DNA from: JBGTIS01 sp041745535
Lineage (GTDB): Bacteria; Bacteroidota; Bacteroidia; Cytophagales; Cyclobacteriaceae
NCBI GenBank assembly: GCA_041745535.1
Contig: JBGTIS010000345.1
Span: 1 to 7,083, forward strand
Reading direction: 5' to 3'
DNA: 7,083 nucleotides
Made by a program: the position numbers and the translations under genes. This document shows, piece after piece, positions 1 to 6,556 of the stretch. The notes under the pieces were generated by a model that worked only from the letters and a program-made list of their open reading frames with translations, made no database searches and had not been told where the DNA came from. Positions within the stretch are counted from its first letter, which is position 1, and each line of letters opens with the position of its first letter.

Positions 1-132
1 AATATTATTTGCCACCAACAACACCATAATGAAATAAATTTTTTGTAAATTCAATTACTTTCCAACCAATTTGTTTTTTGCTGTGTCATTCATTGTAATC
101 CGTCTCTTTACTAACGCACAAATGATGCTCTT

Positions 133-1470
133 ATGAAAAACATCTCTTCTTCCCTTCGTAAAATGGGCATGCTGCTTTCCTTTACTTTTAGCCTGGTAGC
201 GCTGCTTATCATGATTTTTTTGCTTTTTGGTGCCAGTGGCTGTACCGATAAAGTGGAAATTACCCGCAAGTACACCTACATGACACCGGTGTATACCACC
301 ACGGCAGAAGTCAGAAATGCCTTTGAATTTGCCGAACCGGAAGTAATTAATAACCCCGGTAAAATCTATTACCTGAATCATCACCTGTTTGTCAACGAAC
401 CGGGCGAAGGCATTCATGTGGTAGATAATACCGACCCGGCCCAACCGAAAAACGTAGGGTTCATCCATATTCCCGGCAATTATGATATGGCCGGAAAAGG
501 TAATGTCCTGTACGCTGATAGTTATATTGATCTGCTGGCCATCGACATCAGCGACATCAACAATATAAAAATATTAAATAGGGTAGAAAATGTATTCCCT
601 ATTCAATACGATATTTATTATGTGGGCGAAACCGGTTTGGAACCCGCTATTATTACCAACTGGCAGGAAGAAGAATATGTAGAAGTATTTGACTCTGAAA
701 TAGGAGCGGAAATTTATCCTGGTTATTATTCTTACAGAGGGGGATTCGTAACCGATGCATCCTTTAACAATGCCGGAGGCGGATCAGTGGCACCACCGCC
801 CACCGCCGGATCGGGTGGATCTATGGCACGTTTTGCCGTTTCAGGTACTCATTTGTATACCATCGATAGCTATCAGATGCGCGTGTTTGATATTACCAAT
901 ATCCCAGACCCTCAGGCGGGTAACGTGATTGATATCGGATGGAACATTGAAACTATTTTCCCTTATAAAGAAAATCTGTTTATCGGCTCACAATCCGGTA
1001 TGTTCATTTATGATAATTCTAACCCGAATAGCCCTGCTTTGCTTTCTACTTTTGAGCATGTGCAAAGCTGCGATCCGGTAGTAGTAAACGATACCATGGC
1101 GTATGTTACCCTGCGTTCGGGTAATGAGTGTCAGGGGTTTACCAACCAGTTGGACGTAATTGACATTAGAGATCTCGCGAATCCACAGTTGCGTACCAGC
1201 TTCGCGATGGAAAACCCGCATGGTTTGGGCATAGATGGCACCACCCTTTTCGTGTGCGAAGGCGAATTTGGACTGAAAATATTTGATGCCGCTAACACTA
1301 TGGAAATAGACCAGCACCAACTGGCGCATTATAAAAGCATGCACGCCTATGACGTAATTCCGGTGGATGGCGTGCTGATGGTAATTGGTGAAGATGGCAT
1401 TTACCAGTACGATTATAAAAACCCTGAAAACATTCAAATGCTTAGCGCATTGCCGGTTATTCGAAAATAA
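133..1470 (+). CDS. LVIVD-repeat beta-propeller lipoprotein
   Basis: The product is a 445-residue lipoprotein predicted to sit in the cell envelope; its biochemical role is unknown. The N-terminus has a basic stretch (MKNISSSLRK), a long hydrophobic segment at about residues 13-33 and a lipobox ending at Cys37 (GASGC), indicating signal peptidase II processing. The rest is built from degenerate repeats of the form 'hydrophobic-x-V/I-x-D-x-x-(N/D)-P', for example GIHVVDNTDP (~93-102), LLAIDISDI (~134-142), MRVFDITNI (~249-257), MFIYDNSNP (~290-298), LDVIDIRDL (~340-348) and LKIFDAAN (~381-388). This is the pattern of LVIVD repeats, which fold as a beta-propeller. A Gly/Pro/Ser-rich stretch at about 214-230 looks like a flexible loop between blades. 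Cys313 and Cys333 could form a disulfide. ATG 133 is preferred over internal ATGs at 163 and 169 because it keeps the basic n-region. No Shine-Dalgarno sequence and no convincing promoter are visible in the 132 upstream bases. The next gene follows after 35 bases. The fold call is fairly sure; the function is not inferable. Confidence 0.85.
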   Translation: MKNISSSLRKMGMLLSFTFSLVALLIMIFLLFGASGCTDKVEITRKYTYMTPVYTTTAEVRNAFEFAEPEVINNPGKIYYLNHHLFVNEPGEGIHVVDNTDPAQPKNVGFIHIPGNYDMAGKGNVLYADSYIDLLAIDISDINNIKILNRVENVFPIQYDIYYVGETGLEPAIITNWQEEEYVEVFDSEIGAEIYPGYYSYRGGFVTDASFNNAGGGSVAPPPTAGSGGSMARFAVSGTHLYTIDSYQMRVFDITNIPDPQAGNVIDIGWNIETIFPYKENLFIGSQSGMFIYDNSNPNSPALLSTFEHVQSCDPVVVNDTMAYVTLRSGNECQGFTNQLDVIDIRDLANPQLRTSFAMENPHGLGIDGTTLFVCEGEFGLKIFDAANTMEIDQHQLAHYKSMHAYDVIPVDGVLMVIGEDGIYQYDYKNPENIQMLSALPVIRK

Positions 1471-1505
1471 ACCATAGTAACCTCGGACTACCTCAATTTA
1501 TTTTT

Positions 1506-1931
1506 GTGAAAAAGATCAGCCTTATTCTCTTACAAATATCGCTTGTGATAGCTTTGAATGCCGGGTTGTCGCAAAGCAATAATCCGCCCTCATTATTAAT
1601 TGGAAAATGGACGTGGCAGGAAACCCGGTATACGCTCAGAGGCATGCGGCAACCGGTTGTAATCAGTCCGGCTGTGATTGATACTACCATGGAAGTAGTA
1701 TTCAACAGCAATCAGTTGATGCTCTACAAAAATGGTCATTTTTATGGCTCATTTTCCTATCATATTTCCGATTATGAAGATGGCAGTAAAATGTTAAACA
1801 TAGCGTACATGGGTTTTAATGATGCGTTGAAAGTAGATCATGGCCCATTGCTTATTTCAGAAAACACGATGTCGATCGCCGGCGGATACGATGATGCTGG
1901 CGGTGAGCAATTCTTCACAAAAGTAGAATGA
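1506..1931 (+). CDS. small secreted lipocalin-like protein, GTG start
   Basis: The product is a 141-residue exported protein of unknown function. Residues 1-22 form a signal peptide: MKKIS n-region, a hydrophobic core of Leu/Ile/Val, and probable cleavage near LSQ/S at 21-24. The mature part has no cysteine, so it should be a soluble periplasmic or secreted protein, not a lipoprotein. It starts with LIGKWTWQ (31-38) and continues as alternating hydrophobic strands, including MEVVFNSNQLMLYKNG (62-77), YHIS (85-88), LLISENTMSIAGG (115-127) and a closing FFTKVE. This resembles the 'lipocalin-like' small beta-barrel family common in Bacteroidota, where a G-x-W near the N-terminus opens the barrel. 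The start is GTG: no in-frame ATG gives a signal peptide, and the lysine pair directly follows the GTG. A TAnnTTTG-like string overlaps the start codon. The gene lies 35 bases after the LVIVD gene and 41-47 bases before the next small gene. The family assignment rests on pattern only. Confidence 0.75.
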   Translation: MKKISLILLQISLVIALNAGLSQSNNPPSLLIGKWTWQETRYTLRGMRQPVVISPAVIDTTMEVVFNSNQLMLYKNGHFYGSFSYHISDYEDGSKMLNIAYMGFNDALKVDHGPLLISENTMSIAGGYDDAGGEQFFTKVE

Positions 1932-1978
1932 AAGCGTTTTATAACATGATAACACCCAACAACTAACCCATAGTGCTG

Positions 1979-2371
1979 ATGATCATACATAAGATTTGTA
2001 TCAGTATGTTTATTGTGTTAACAATTATGAGTGCAGCCTGTCAGCAGGATGAAGTGGGCCTGGCCGCGCTGAATGGCACCTGGATAGAAGTTGAAGACCA
2101 GTCAGATACCCTGATTTTTAACGATAACAAGTACTTTTTACTGAACAGAGGGAAAGAAGCGCGCAATGGCCATCTGCTACCAAAAACTGGCTCGGGGATA
2201 TATGAGTTTCAGTTACAGGCCGACTCTATTGCCTTGTATAATACCCTTTCCAGCTGTTATTGCTTTAATCGTTATTATTTTAATTTGGAGGGTGGTACCA
2301 TGCTGATAAGTGATTTTTACCAGAAGAATACTTCAGGAGGGAAAACACTAACTTTTAAAAAAACTGATTAG
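1979..2371 (+). CDS. small lipocalin-like lipoprotein
   Basis: The product is a 130-residue predicted lipoprotein of unknown function. A short basic n-region (MIIHK), a hydrophobic core and a cysteine at residue 21 (MSAAC) make a lipobox, although position -3 is Ser rather than the preferred Leu. The residues after the cysteine, CQQDE, place acidic residues at +3 and +4. In Bacteroidota this fits a lipoprotein export signal that sends proteins to the cell surface (known from Capnocytophaga; its use here is inferred). The mature region begins LNGTWIEVED (31-40) and shows repeated beta-strand patterns ending TLTFKKTD, like a lipocalin-like barrel. It may be a distant relative of the protein encoded just upstream. 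A close cysteine pair (Cys93, Cys95) lies in SSCYCF. An in-frame GTG at 1973 would add two residues; ATG 1979 is preferred because it is the better codon and gives the same signal. No Shine-Dalgarno sequence is seen. Spacing to the following gene is 32 bases, so co-transcription is likely. Confidence 0.72.
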   Translation: MIIHKICISMFIVLTIMSAACQQDEVGLAALNGTWIEVEDQSDTLIFNDNKYFLLNRGKEARNGHLLPKTGSGIYEFQLQADSIALYNTLSSCYCFNRYYFNLEGGTMLISDFYQKNTSGGKTLTFKKTD

Positions 2372-2403
2372 CTGATGACCTCACAAATAAAAGCAACTGT
2401 ACC

Positions 2404-3183
2404 ATGAACTACCAAAAATTACTGATCGTCTTATTTCTTTTCGGAATCTTTAGTTTTTCCGCGCATGCGCAGCAGATAAAAAATAAGGCTACCATCGTAC
2501 TGAAAAACGGTACTGTGCTACAGGGGCAAATGATAATGTCGATGTTCGACGATTATGTGAGTATTAAGCTAAGTGAAACAGAGCACATGGATGTGTACTA
2601 CGAGAAAATCGACAAAATTATTTTTGGTGTGTACGAACCGGAAGCTGAGAAGGAAATGATTAAAGAAACCGCGCCCTGGTACTTTACCAAACGGGGTTTT
2701 ATGCATTGGGCTGAAATAGGTTTGGTTACCGGAAACAGTGCTATTTATGAGTCAGCAGCTTATTCGCTTAGCATGGTAAATGGCTTTCGTTTTAATCCTT
2801 ATTTCGGTCTGGGGCTTGGTGTAGGCATCGATGGGTACGACCGCCTTAATGTGCTGCCGGTGTTTGCCAGTGCCCGTGGCACACTAAAAATGTCAAAATT
2901 ATCACCTTTTTACTTTGTCAATCTGGGATATGGTGCGGCCTGGGGCCGACAGCAGGATTTTGGTTTTGAATACGATAAGGTAAAGGGCGGACTCATGTTT
3001 CAGCCGGGAGGTGGGTATCAGATTAACTTTAAAAACTCCTCCCTGTTTTTCAGCCTGAGTTACAAGCTACAGCATTACGACATGACTTACCATTACTTTA
3101 ACGACTGGGCAGGCTCCAGTACTGAAATCCGGGAAAAACGTACCATGCACCGGGCCAGCTTTGGTGTCGGCCTTACTTTTTAA
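2404..3183 (+). CDS. putative outer-membrane beta-barrel protein with N-terminal small beta domain
   Basis: The product is a 259-residue exported protein. Residues 1-22 are a signal peptide ending in an AHA/QQ cleavage site. Residues ~28-75 (ATIVLKNGTVLQGQM ... DKIIF) form a compact beta unit with the 'K-N-G-x-x-x-x-G-x-I' pattern of small Sm-like domains that Bacteroidota often place at the front of exported proteins. From ~95 to the end, the sequence alternates aromatic and glycine-rich strands (GLGLGVGIDGY ~135-145, FYFVNLGYGAAWG ~169-181, LFFSLSYKLQHYDM ~214-227). It finishes in RASFGVGLTF with a terminal Phe, the typical C-terminal signature of an outer-membrane barrel. The barrel portion of ~165 residues would suit about eight strands. 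It is probably the last gene of the upstream run of small envelope genes. Its stop codon lies 1 base from the stop of the convergent deacetylase gene. No specific substrate or partner can be named; the architecture is clear and the function is unknown. Confidence 0.78.
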   Translation: MNYQKLLIVLFLFGIFSFSAHAQQIKNKATIVLKNGTVLQGQMIMSMFDDYVSIKLSETEHMDVYYEKIDKIIFGVYEPEAEKEMIKETAPWYFTKRGFMHWAEIGLVTGNSAIYESAAYSLSMVNGFRFNPYFGLGLGVGIDGYDRLNVLPVFASARGTLKMSKLSPFYFVNLGYGAAWGRQQDFGFEYDKVKGGLMFQPGGGYQINFKNSSLFFSLSYKLQHYDMTYHYFNDWAGSSTEIREKRTMHRASFGVGLTF

Positions 3184-3184
3184 A

Positions 3185-4141
3185 TTATTCGGTATAAATT
3201 TTAGCCACATCTTTGATAAAATCCGGCGTTTCAGGTTCGTTCCCGAAGAAGTGGCCTTTTTTTCCCTTTGCCAGCGCCCATCGGTGTATCCATGAAATGC
3301 CCGCATTTCCGGTAAAAGTATTGTCCGACTGGTAGGCTTTATCCTGTAAGGCCGTTTCCAGATCAATAAAAGTATAGCCCCTTGCTGCCATCATGGTTAG
3401 CAGCTCATCCAGATAATCGGCGTTAATGGCATTGGCATGCAGTAGTAACACCTGCTTAATTTCATAGCCAAACAGTTGTTCCGACTGGTCCTCAAAATAA
3501 GCGATTTTCTCTTCCATATAAGGAATATAAGCTGTCCCGATTTTCTTCATCAGGGTACTGTCATCAGCCAGAAAGGCATTTTCGTAAGCCCGGTTAAAAA
3601 TCCATTCCGAATTGTCGAAGGTAACCGGCGCAGGCTGGTAGTTGTTTTCCTCAAGAAAGTTTTCCAGTTGCTCTTTTTTCTCGGTTGTGTTGCCCGTATG
3701 TAAAAATGGATGACGAAAATACCGAAGCGTTTTACCTTGCCCGGCCAGCAACTGCCGGGTGACGGGTTCACCCTTTTTTATATCTGCTGAAAATTCCGCA
3801 AAGGTCAGATTATTATAGTCCGGGTGGGAAAACGAATGGTTTCCCAGTTCCATACCCGCATCTATCCATTGCCGGAGCAACTGCGCTTTTTGTTCATCTA
3901 ACTGCCCATCGGTATAAAGTTTTTGCTCGTTCACAAATCCGATAGCCGGAACTTTAAAGTTTTTCAATGTGGTTAAAATTTTTCGGGTTATTAACTGTTG
4001 TGATGCCATATCCCGTTGTAAACTTACTACAGGCAGGTCGTCGATCGTAATCACCACTTGTCGCCCTGTATCCTGGGCTGAGCTTTGGGCGAAAAGGTTG
4101 AGGTGAATAAAGAAAAGCGCTAGACAGCAAATGAACTTCAT
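3185..4141 (-). CDS. secreted polysaccharide deacetylase family protein
   Basis: The product is a 318-residue exported hydrolase of the NodB/carbohydrate esterase 4-like fold. It probably removes acyl groups from a glycan in a metal-dependent reaction; the substrate is unknown. Residues 1-19 are a signal peptide (MKFICCLALFF ... LFAQ). The catalytic motifs are in order, numbered from this start. ITIDD has the Asp base and metal Asp at 34 and 35. NHSFSHP has the metal histidines at 102 and 106. RYFRHP has Arg143. LLLHAN has His235. A largely helical insertion of ~80 residues separates the third and last motifs, and a GISWIHRW segment near the C-terminus is typical of one Bacteroidota/Acidobacteria subgroup I recognise from memory. 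An in-frame TTG at 4180 would add 13 residues, but ATG 4141 puts the signal peptide at the true N-terminus. The gene is divergent from nth and convergent with the barrel protein gene. The family is confident; the substrate is not (peptidoglycan, chitin-like or acylated polysaccharide are all possible). Confidence 0.88.
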   Translation of the reverse strand: MKFICCLALFFIHLNLFAQSSAQDTGRQVVITIDDLPVVSLQRDMASQQLITRKILTTLKNFKVPAIGFVNEQKLYTDGQLDEQKAQLLRQWIDAGMELGNHSFSHPDYNNLTFAEFSADIKKGEPVTRQLLAGQGKTLRYFRHPFLHTGNTTEKKEQLENFLEENNYQPAPVTFDNSEWIFNRAYENAFLADDSTLMKKIGTAYIPYMEEKIAYFEDQSEQLFGYEIKQVLLLHANAINADYLDELLTMMAARGYTFIDLETALQDKAYQSDNTFTGNAGISWIHRWALAKGKKGHFFGNEPETPDFIKDVAKIYTE

Positions 4142-4218
4142 AACAAAATAAGGTGATTTAAATTTTTTACCAGCCTGCAATTTAACAAATCCTTTTCATA
4201 AATAGTTGATTTAATACT

Positions 4219-4268
4219 GATCTGTATGCTGCACGATTTTTTAAGCATTATACAGATCTGATGCTTAA
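4219..4268. repeat. overlapping inverted and direct repeats upstream of nth
   Basis: Two inverted repeats share a segment. Repeat A pairs GATCTGTATGCT (4219-4230) with AGCATTATACAGATC (4244-4258). This gives 12 pairs with a 3-base bulge at 4248-4250 and a 13-base loop. Repeat B pairs TTAAGCAT (4241-4248) with ATGCTTAA (4261-4268), giving 8 perfect pairs around a 12-base loop that contains the palindrome CAGATCTG (4253-4260). Because 4244-4247 takes part in both, the two hairpins cannot form together. In addition, 4255-4265 is a near copy of 4219-4230 lacking two bases. The block ends 11 bases before the nth start codon, so it could be an operator or a leader structure for nth, for the divergent deacetylase gene, or for both. 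The repeats are seen directly; any function is inference. Confidence 0.6.
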
Positions 4269-4279
4269 CAGAACAACAC

Positions 4280-4954
4280 ATGCCAGCAGCCAAAGAATCT
4301 TTTGATATTGAAGAAGCCATTATACGACTTCGGAAAGCGGTACAACCTTTGCCCAAAGCCGCTTTGTTCGATTTGTACGAACAGGGGTACACTTCTGCTT
4401 TCGAACAGCTCATCGCCTGCCTGATTTCGGTGCGCACGTACGATGAAGTTACTGTGCCGGTAGCCCAAAAGCTTTTCGCGCTGGGCCGTGCCCCGGCTGA
4501 AATAGCAGTGATACCCGTACCGGAAATAGATCAGGCCATCCGGGCTTGTACGTTTCATGAAACCAAAGCCTATCAGATTCAGGCTATTGCCCAACAGGTG
4601 TTGGAAAAATACCAGGGTGAACTGCCCTGCGATTTTGAGGTAATGACCAGTTTTAAAGGGATTGGCCCCAAATGCGCTAACCTGGCACTGGGCATCGCCT
4701 GCGAAAAACCACAGGGCATTGGCGTGGATATTCATGTGCACCGGGTTACCAATCGTTGGGGATATATACAACAAACCACACCTGAAAAAACAATGAAGCA
4801 ACTACACCAGCAACTTCCTGAAAAATACTGGGTAGAAATCAATAAGCTATTGGTTCCTTTCGGAAAACACATTTGCACGGGTAATTTGCCACATTGCTCC
4901 ACCTGTCCTCTGCTTTCCATGTGCCAGCAAGTTGGGGTGGATAAACATCGGTAG
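4280..4954 (+). CDS. nth: endonuclease III (DNA glycosylase/AP lyase)
   Basis: The product is a 224-residue base-excision repair enzyme that removes oxidised pyrimidines from DNA and nicks the resulting abasic site. It is close in size to E. coli Nth (211 residues). The helix-hairpin-helix DNA-binding motif is FKGIGPKCAN (125-134), with the catalytic lysine at 131. The catalytic aspartate is Asp150 in GVDIHVHRVTNRW. The [4Fe-4S] cluster ligands are all present as Cys199-x6-Cys206-x2-Cys209-x5-Cys215. The early helix reads LISVRTYDEVT (48-58), the 'S-x-R-T-x-D-E' version seen in eukaryotic and archaeal-type Nth rather than the LSAQATD of E. coli. MutY is unlikely because the protein lacks the extra C-terminal domain and has lysine at the catalytic position. 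The ATG at 4280 is preceded by an A-rich stretch without a Shine-Dalgarno sequence and by the repeat block at 4219-4268. It is a cytoplasmic protein whose neighbours have no evident functional link. Confidence 0.93.
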   Translation: MPAAKESFDIEEAIIRLRKAVQPLPKAALFDLYEQGYTSAFEQLIACLISVRTYDEVTVPVAQKLFALGRAPAEIAVIPVPEIDQAIRACTFHETKAYQIQAIAQQVLEKYQGELPCDFEVMTSFKGIGPKCANLALGIACEKPQGIGVDIHVHRVTNRWGYIQQTTPEKTMKQLHQQLPEKYWVEINKLLVPFGKHICTGNLPHCSTCPLLSMCQQVGVDKHR

Positions 4955-5089
4955 CTATTTCAGGAAAAACAGAATTCAGCAGACTTTACCTGTAATATTG
5001 AATAATTTTAAAGAAATTGGCTGTCAGAAATCGCTAATTATGCATCACCTTGTTTTATTCAAAACCCAAACCGGAAAAACTAATCTCTT

Positions 5090-6463
5090 ATGAATTTAAA
5101 ATGCCTGCTTGTATTCTCCCTGTTTCTTTTTAACTACACCGCTTTTTGTCAATCTGCTGAATCCAAACCCAATGTCATCGTTATTCTGGCCGACGACCTT
5201 GGCACGCTGGACCTGAACTGTTATGGTTCCAAAGACCTGGCAACACCCAACCTCGACCAACTGGCCCGTGAAGGGGTACGGTTTACGCGGTTTTACGCGG
5301 CTGCCCCGGTTTGTTCTCCTTCCCGGGCCGCACTGCTTACCGGTAAATCTAATCTGGCGGCTGGTTTACCTGGTAACGTGCCCATTCCGGAACAGGATGC
5401 GGCAGGTGAATTTGGGCTGCCCACCAAGCAGGTTACCATGGCCGAAATGCTGAAAGATCAGGGTTATTATACGGCTTTGATCGGAAAATGGCACCTGGGC
5501 CACCGGGAAGATAAACTTCCCAACGCGCAGGGATTTGATTATTTTTTTGGCCACCAGCGGGGTTGTATCGACAATTATTCTCATTTCTTTTTCTGGAGTG
5601 GTCCTAATAAACATGATTTGTTCAGAAATGCCGAAGAAGTGTATTACCCGGGCCAATACTTTTCAGACCTGATGGTGGATGAAGTGAATGGAATTCTGGA
5701 AGAAAAAAAAGACAATCCATTCTTTATTTACTGGGCCATTAATGTGCCGCATTATCCGTATCAGGCTACACCCAAATGGCTGGATCATTATAAAAACTCG
5801 CCCTCACCACGGAAAGAATACGCCGCCTTTGTGTCTACCATGGACGAACGGATCGGCATGGTGCTGGATAAGCTCAAAGATTTGGGATTGGACGAAAATA
5901 CCATCGTCGTGTTCCAATCCGACCATGGACATTCCCGCGAGGAAAGAGCTTTCGGTGGAGGCGGAAATGCCGGTCCGTACCGGGGCTGTAAGTTCAGCCT
6001 GTTCGAAGGAGGAATCCGGGTGCCGGCCATTATTAAATATCCGAAAGCCATCCCTGCCAATACCGTACGAGATCAGATGGTTTCGGCCCTGGACTGGCTG
6101 CCTACCATCGCTGCCTTAACCCATGCCCAGGTTCCGGACACGCAGGTGGAAGGAAAAAGTTTATTGCCGGTGATTGAGTCCGGTTCGACATCTTCTTCTC
6201 ATGAAGTTTTGAACTGGCAGTTTGGCAGCTTCGACGATCAGAAAAGCAGTTGGGCCGTCCGGCAGGGCGACTGGAAACTATTAGGCAATCCGAACGACCC
6301 CAGCACCGATGTAAAATTTACAGAAAAGGATCGGCTTTTTCTTGTGAATTTAGTAGCAGATCAGAGCGAAAGTAACAACCTGGCAGGCCAGCATCCTGAA
6401 AAAGTAAAAGCCCTGCAAGCCTTGCACAAGCAATGGTTGAAAAGTATTTCCGCATCAGAATAA
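5090..6463 (+). CDS. secreted type I (formylglycine-dependent) sulfatase
   Basis: The product is a 457-residue exported sulfatase of the alkaline-phosphatase superfamily (S1 type) that hydrolyses sulfate esters, probably on carbohydrates; the substrate is unknown. Residues 1-21 form a signal peptide. The cysteine at 20 is preceded by Phe, so lipid attachment is unlikely. Calcium-site aspartates are at 35-36 (ILADDLG). The activation motif CSPSRAALLTG starts at Cys75, which must be oxidised to formylglycine, with Arg79 alongside. GKWHLGH supplies Lys133 and His135. VPHYPY supplies His221. QSDHG supplies Asp278 and His279. GCKFSLFEGGIRVP supplies Lys301. The C-terminal subdomain contains the WAVRQGDWKLL and LVNLVADQSESNNLA segments usual for the family. 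The length is normal and the frame intact. The gene stands alone: no SusC/D pair, glycosidase or maturase is in the window. Only degenerate -7-like strings (4993-5000, 5003-5010, 5035-5042, each one mismatch from TAnnTTTG) occur in the 135 bases upstream, so the promoter is unassigned. Confidence 0.93.
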   Translation: MNLKCLLVFSLFLFNYTAFCQSAESKPNVIVILADDLGTLDLNCYGSKDLATPNLDQLAREGVRFTRFYAAAPVCSPSRAALLTGKSNLAAGLPGNVPIPEQDAAGEFGLPTKQVTMAEMLKDQGYYTALIGKWHLGHREDKLPNAQGFDYFFGHQRGCIDNYSHFFFWSGPNKHDLFRNAEEVYYPGQYFSDLMVDEVNGILEEKKDNPFFIYWAINVPHYPYQATPKWLDHYKNSPSPRKEYAAFVSTMDERIGMVLDKLKDLGLDENTIVVFQSDHGHSREERAFGGGGNAGPYRGCKFSLFEGGIRVPAIIKYPKAIPANTVRDQMVSALDWLPTIAALTHAQVPDTQVEGKSLLPVIESGSTSSSHEVLNWQFGSFDDQKSSWAVRQGDWKLLGNPNDPSTDVKFTEKDRLFLVNLVADQSESNNLAGQHPEKVKALQALHKQWLKSISASE

Positions 6464-6526
6464 GAGTTTCTTTAACAAAAAAGATTAAATATCCGGATGT
6501 AGCATGGGATTGCCCTTTACTTCCAT

Positions 6527-6534
6527 TAATTTTG
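6527..6534 (+). promoter_or_regulatory. Bacteroidota-type -7 promoter element for the ABC-F gene
   Basis: TAATTTTG is a perfect match to the TAnnTTTG -7 consensus used by the main sigma factor in Bacteroidota. It ends 22 bases before the ATG of the ABC-F gene, which would give a short leader of roughly 15 bases. A TTG at 6510-6512 is the only -33-like element nearby, but its 14-base spacing is shorter than usual, so the call rests on the -7 box and its position. Confidence 0.45.
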
Positions 6535-6556
6535 CGGCCGGAAATTTAAGAACAAG

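Noticed and set aside
55..468. 137-codon open frame on the minus strand over the start of the LVIVD gene
   Set aside because: It overlaps the signal peptide and first repeats of a well-supported lipoprotein, and it has no motif or upstream signal of its own.
1471..1505. Possible terminator after the LVIVD gene (TAGT...ACTA followed by a T-rich stretch)
   Set aside because: The stem is only four pairs, the inner bases would leave an impossible loop or a bulge, and the T tract is several bases away, so it is too weak to annotate.
4265..4801. 178-codon open frame on the minus strand opposite nth
   Set aside because: It is antisense to a gene with complete catalytic and iron-sulfur motifs. Its translation shows no recognisable domain and fits a shadow of codon bias.
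4955..5089. Promoter candidates for the sulfatase gene (4993-5000, 5003-5010, 5035-5042)
   Set aside because: Each string differs from TAnnTTTG by one base. None has a TTTG/TTG at a suitable upstream distance, so no single one can be supported.
5688..6119. 143-codon open frame in another plus-strand frame inside the sulfatase gene
   Set aside because: The sulfatase frame is continuous and carries all active-site motifs here. The alternative is rich in Trp, Pro and Ser with no domain pattern.
3185..6463. A polysaccharide utilisation locus built around the deacetylase and sulfatase
   Set aside because: The genes are on different strands with nth between them, and there is no SusC/SusD pair, glycosidase or dedicated regulator in the window.
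6491..6498. 8-base palindrome ATCCGGAT between the sulfatase and ABC-F genes
   Set aside because: A single short palindrome without a repeat partner or a stem extension is expected by chance.
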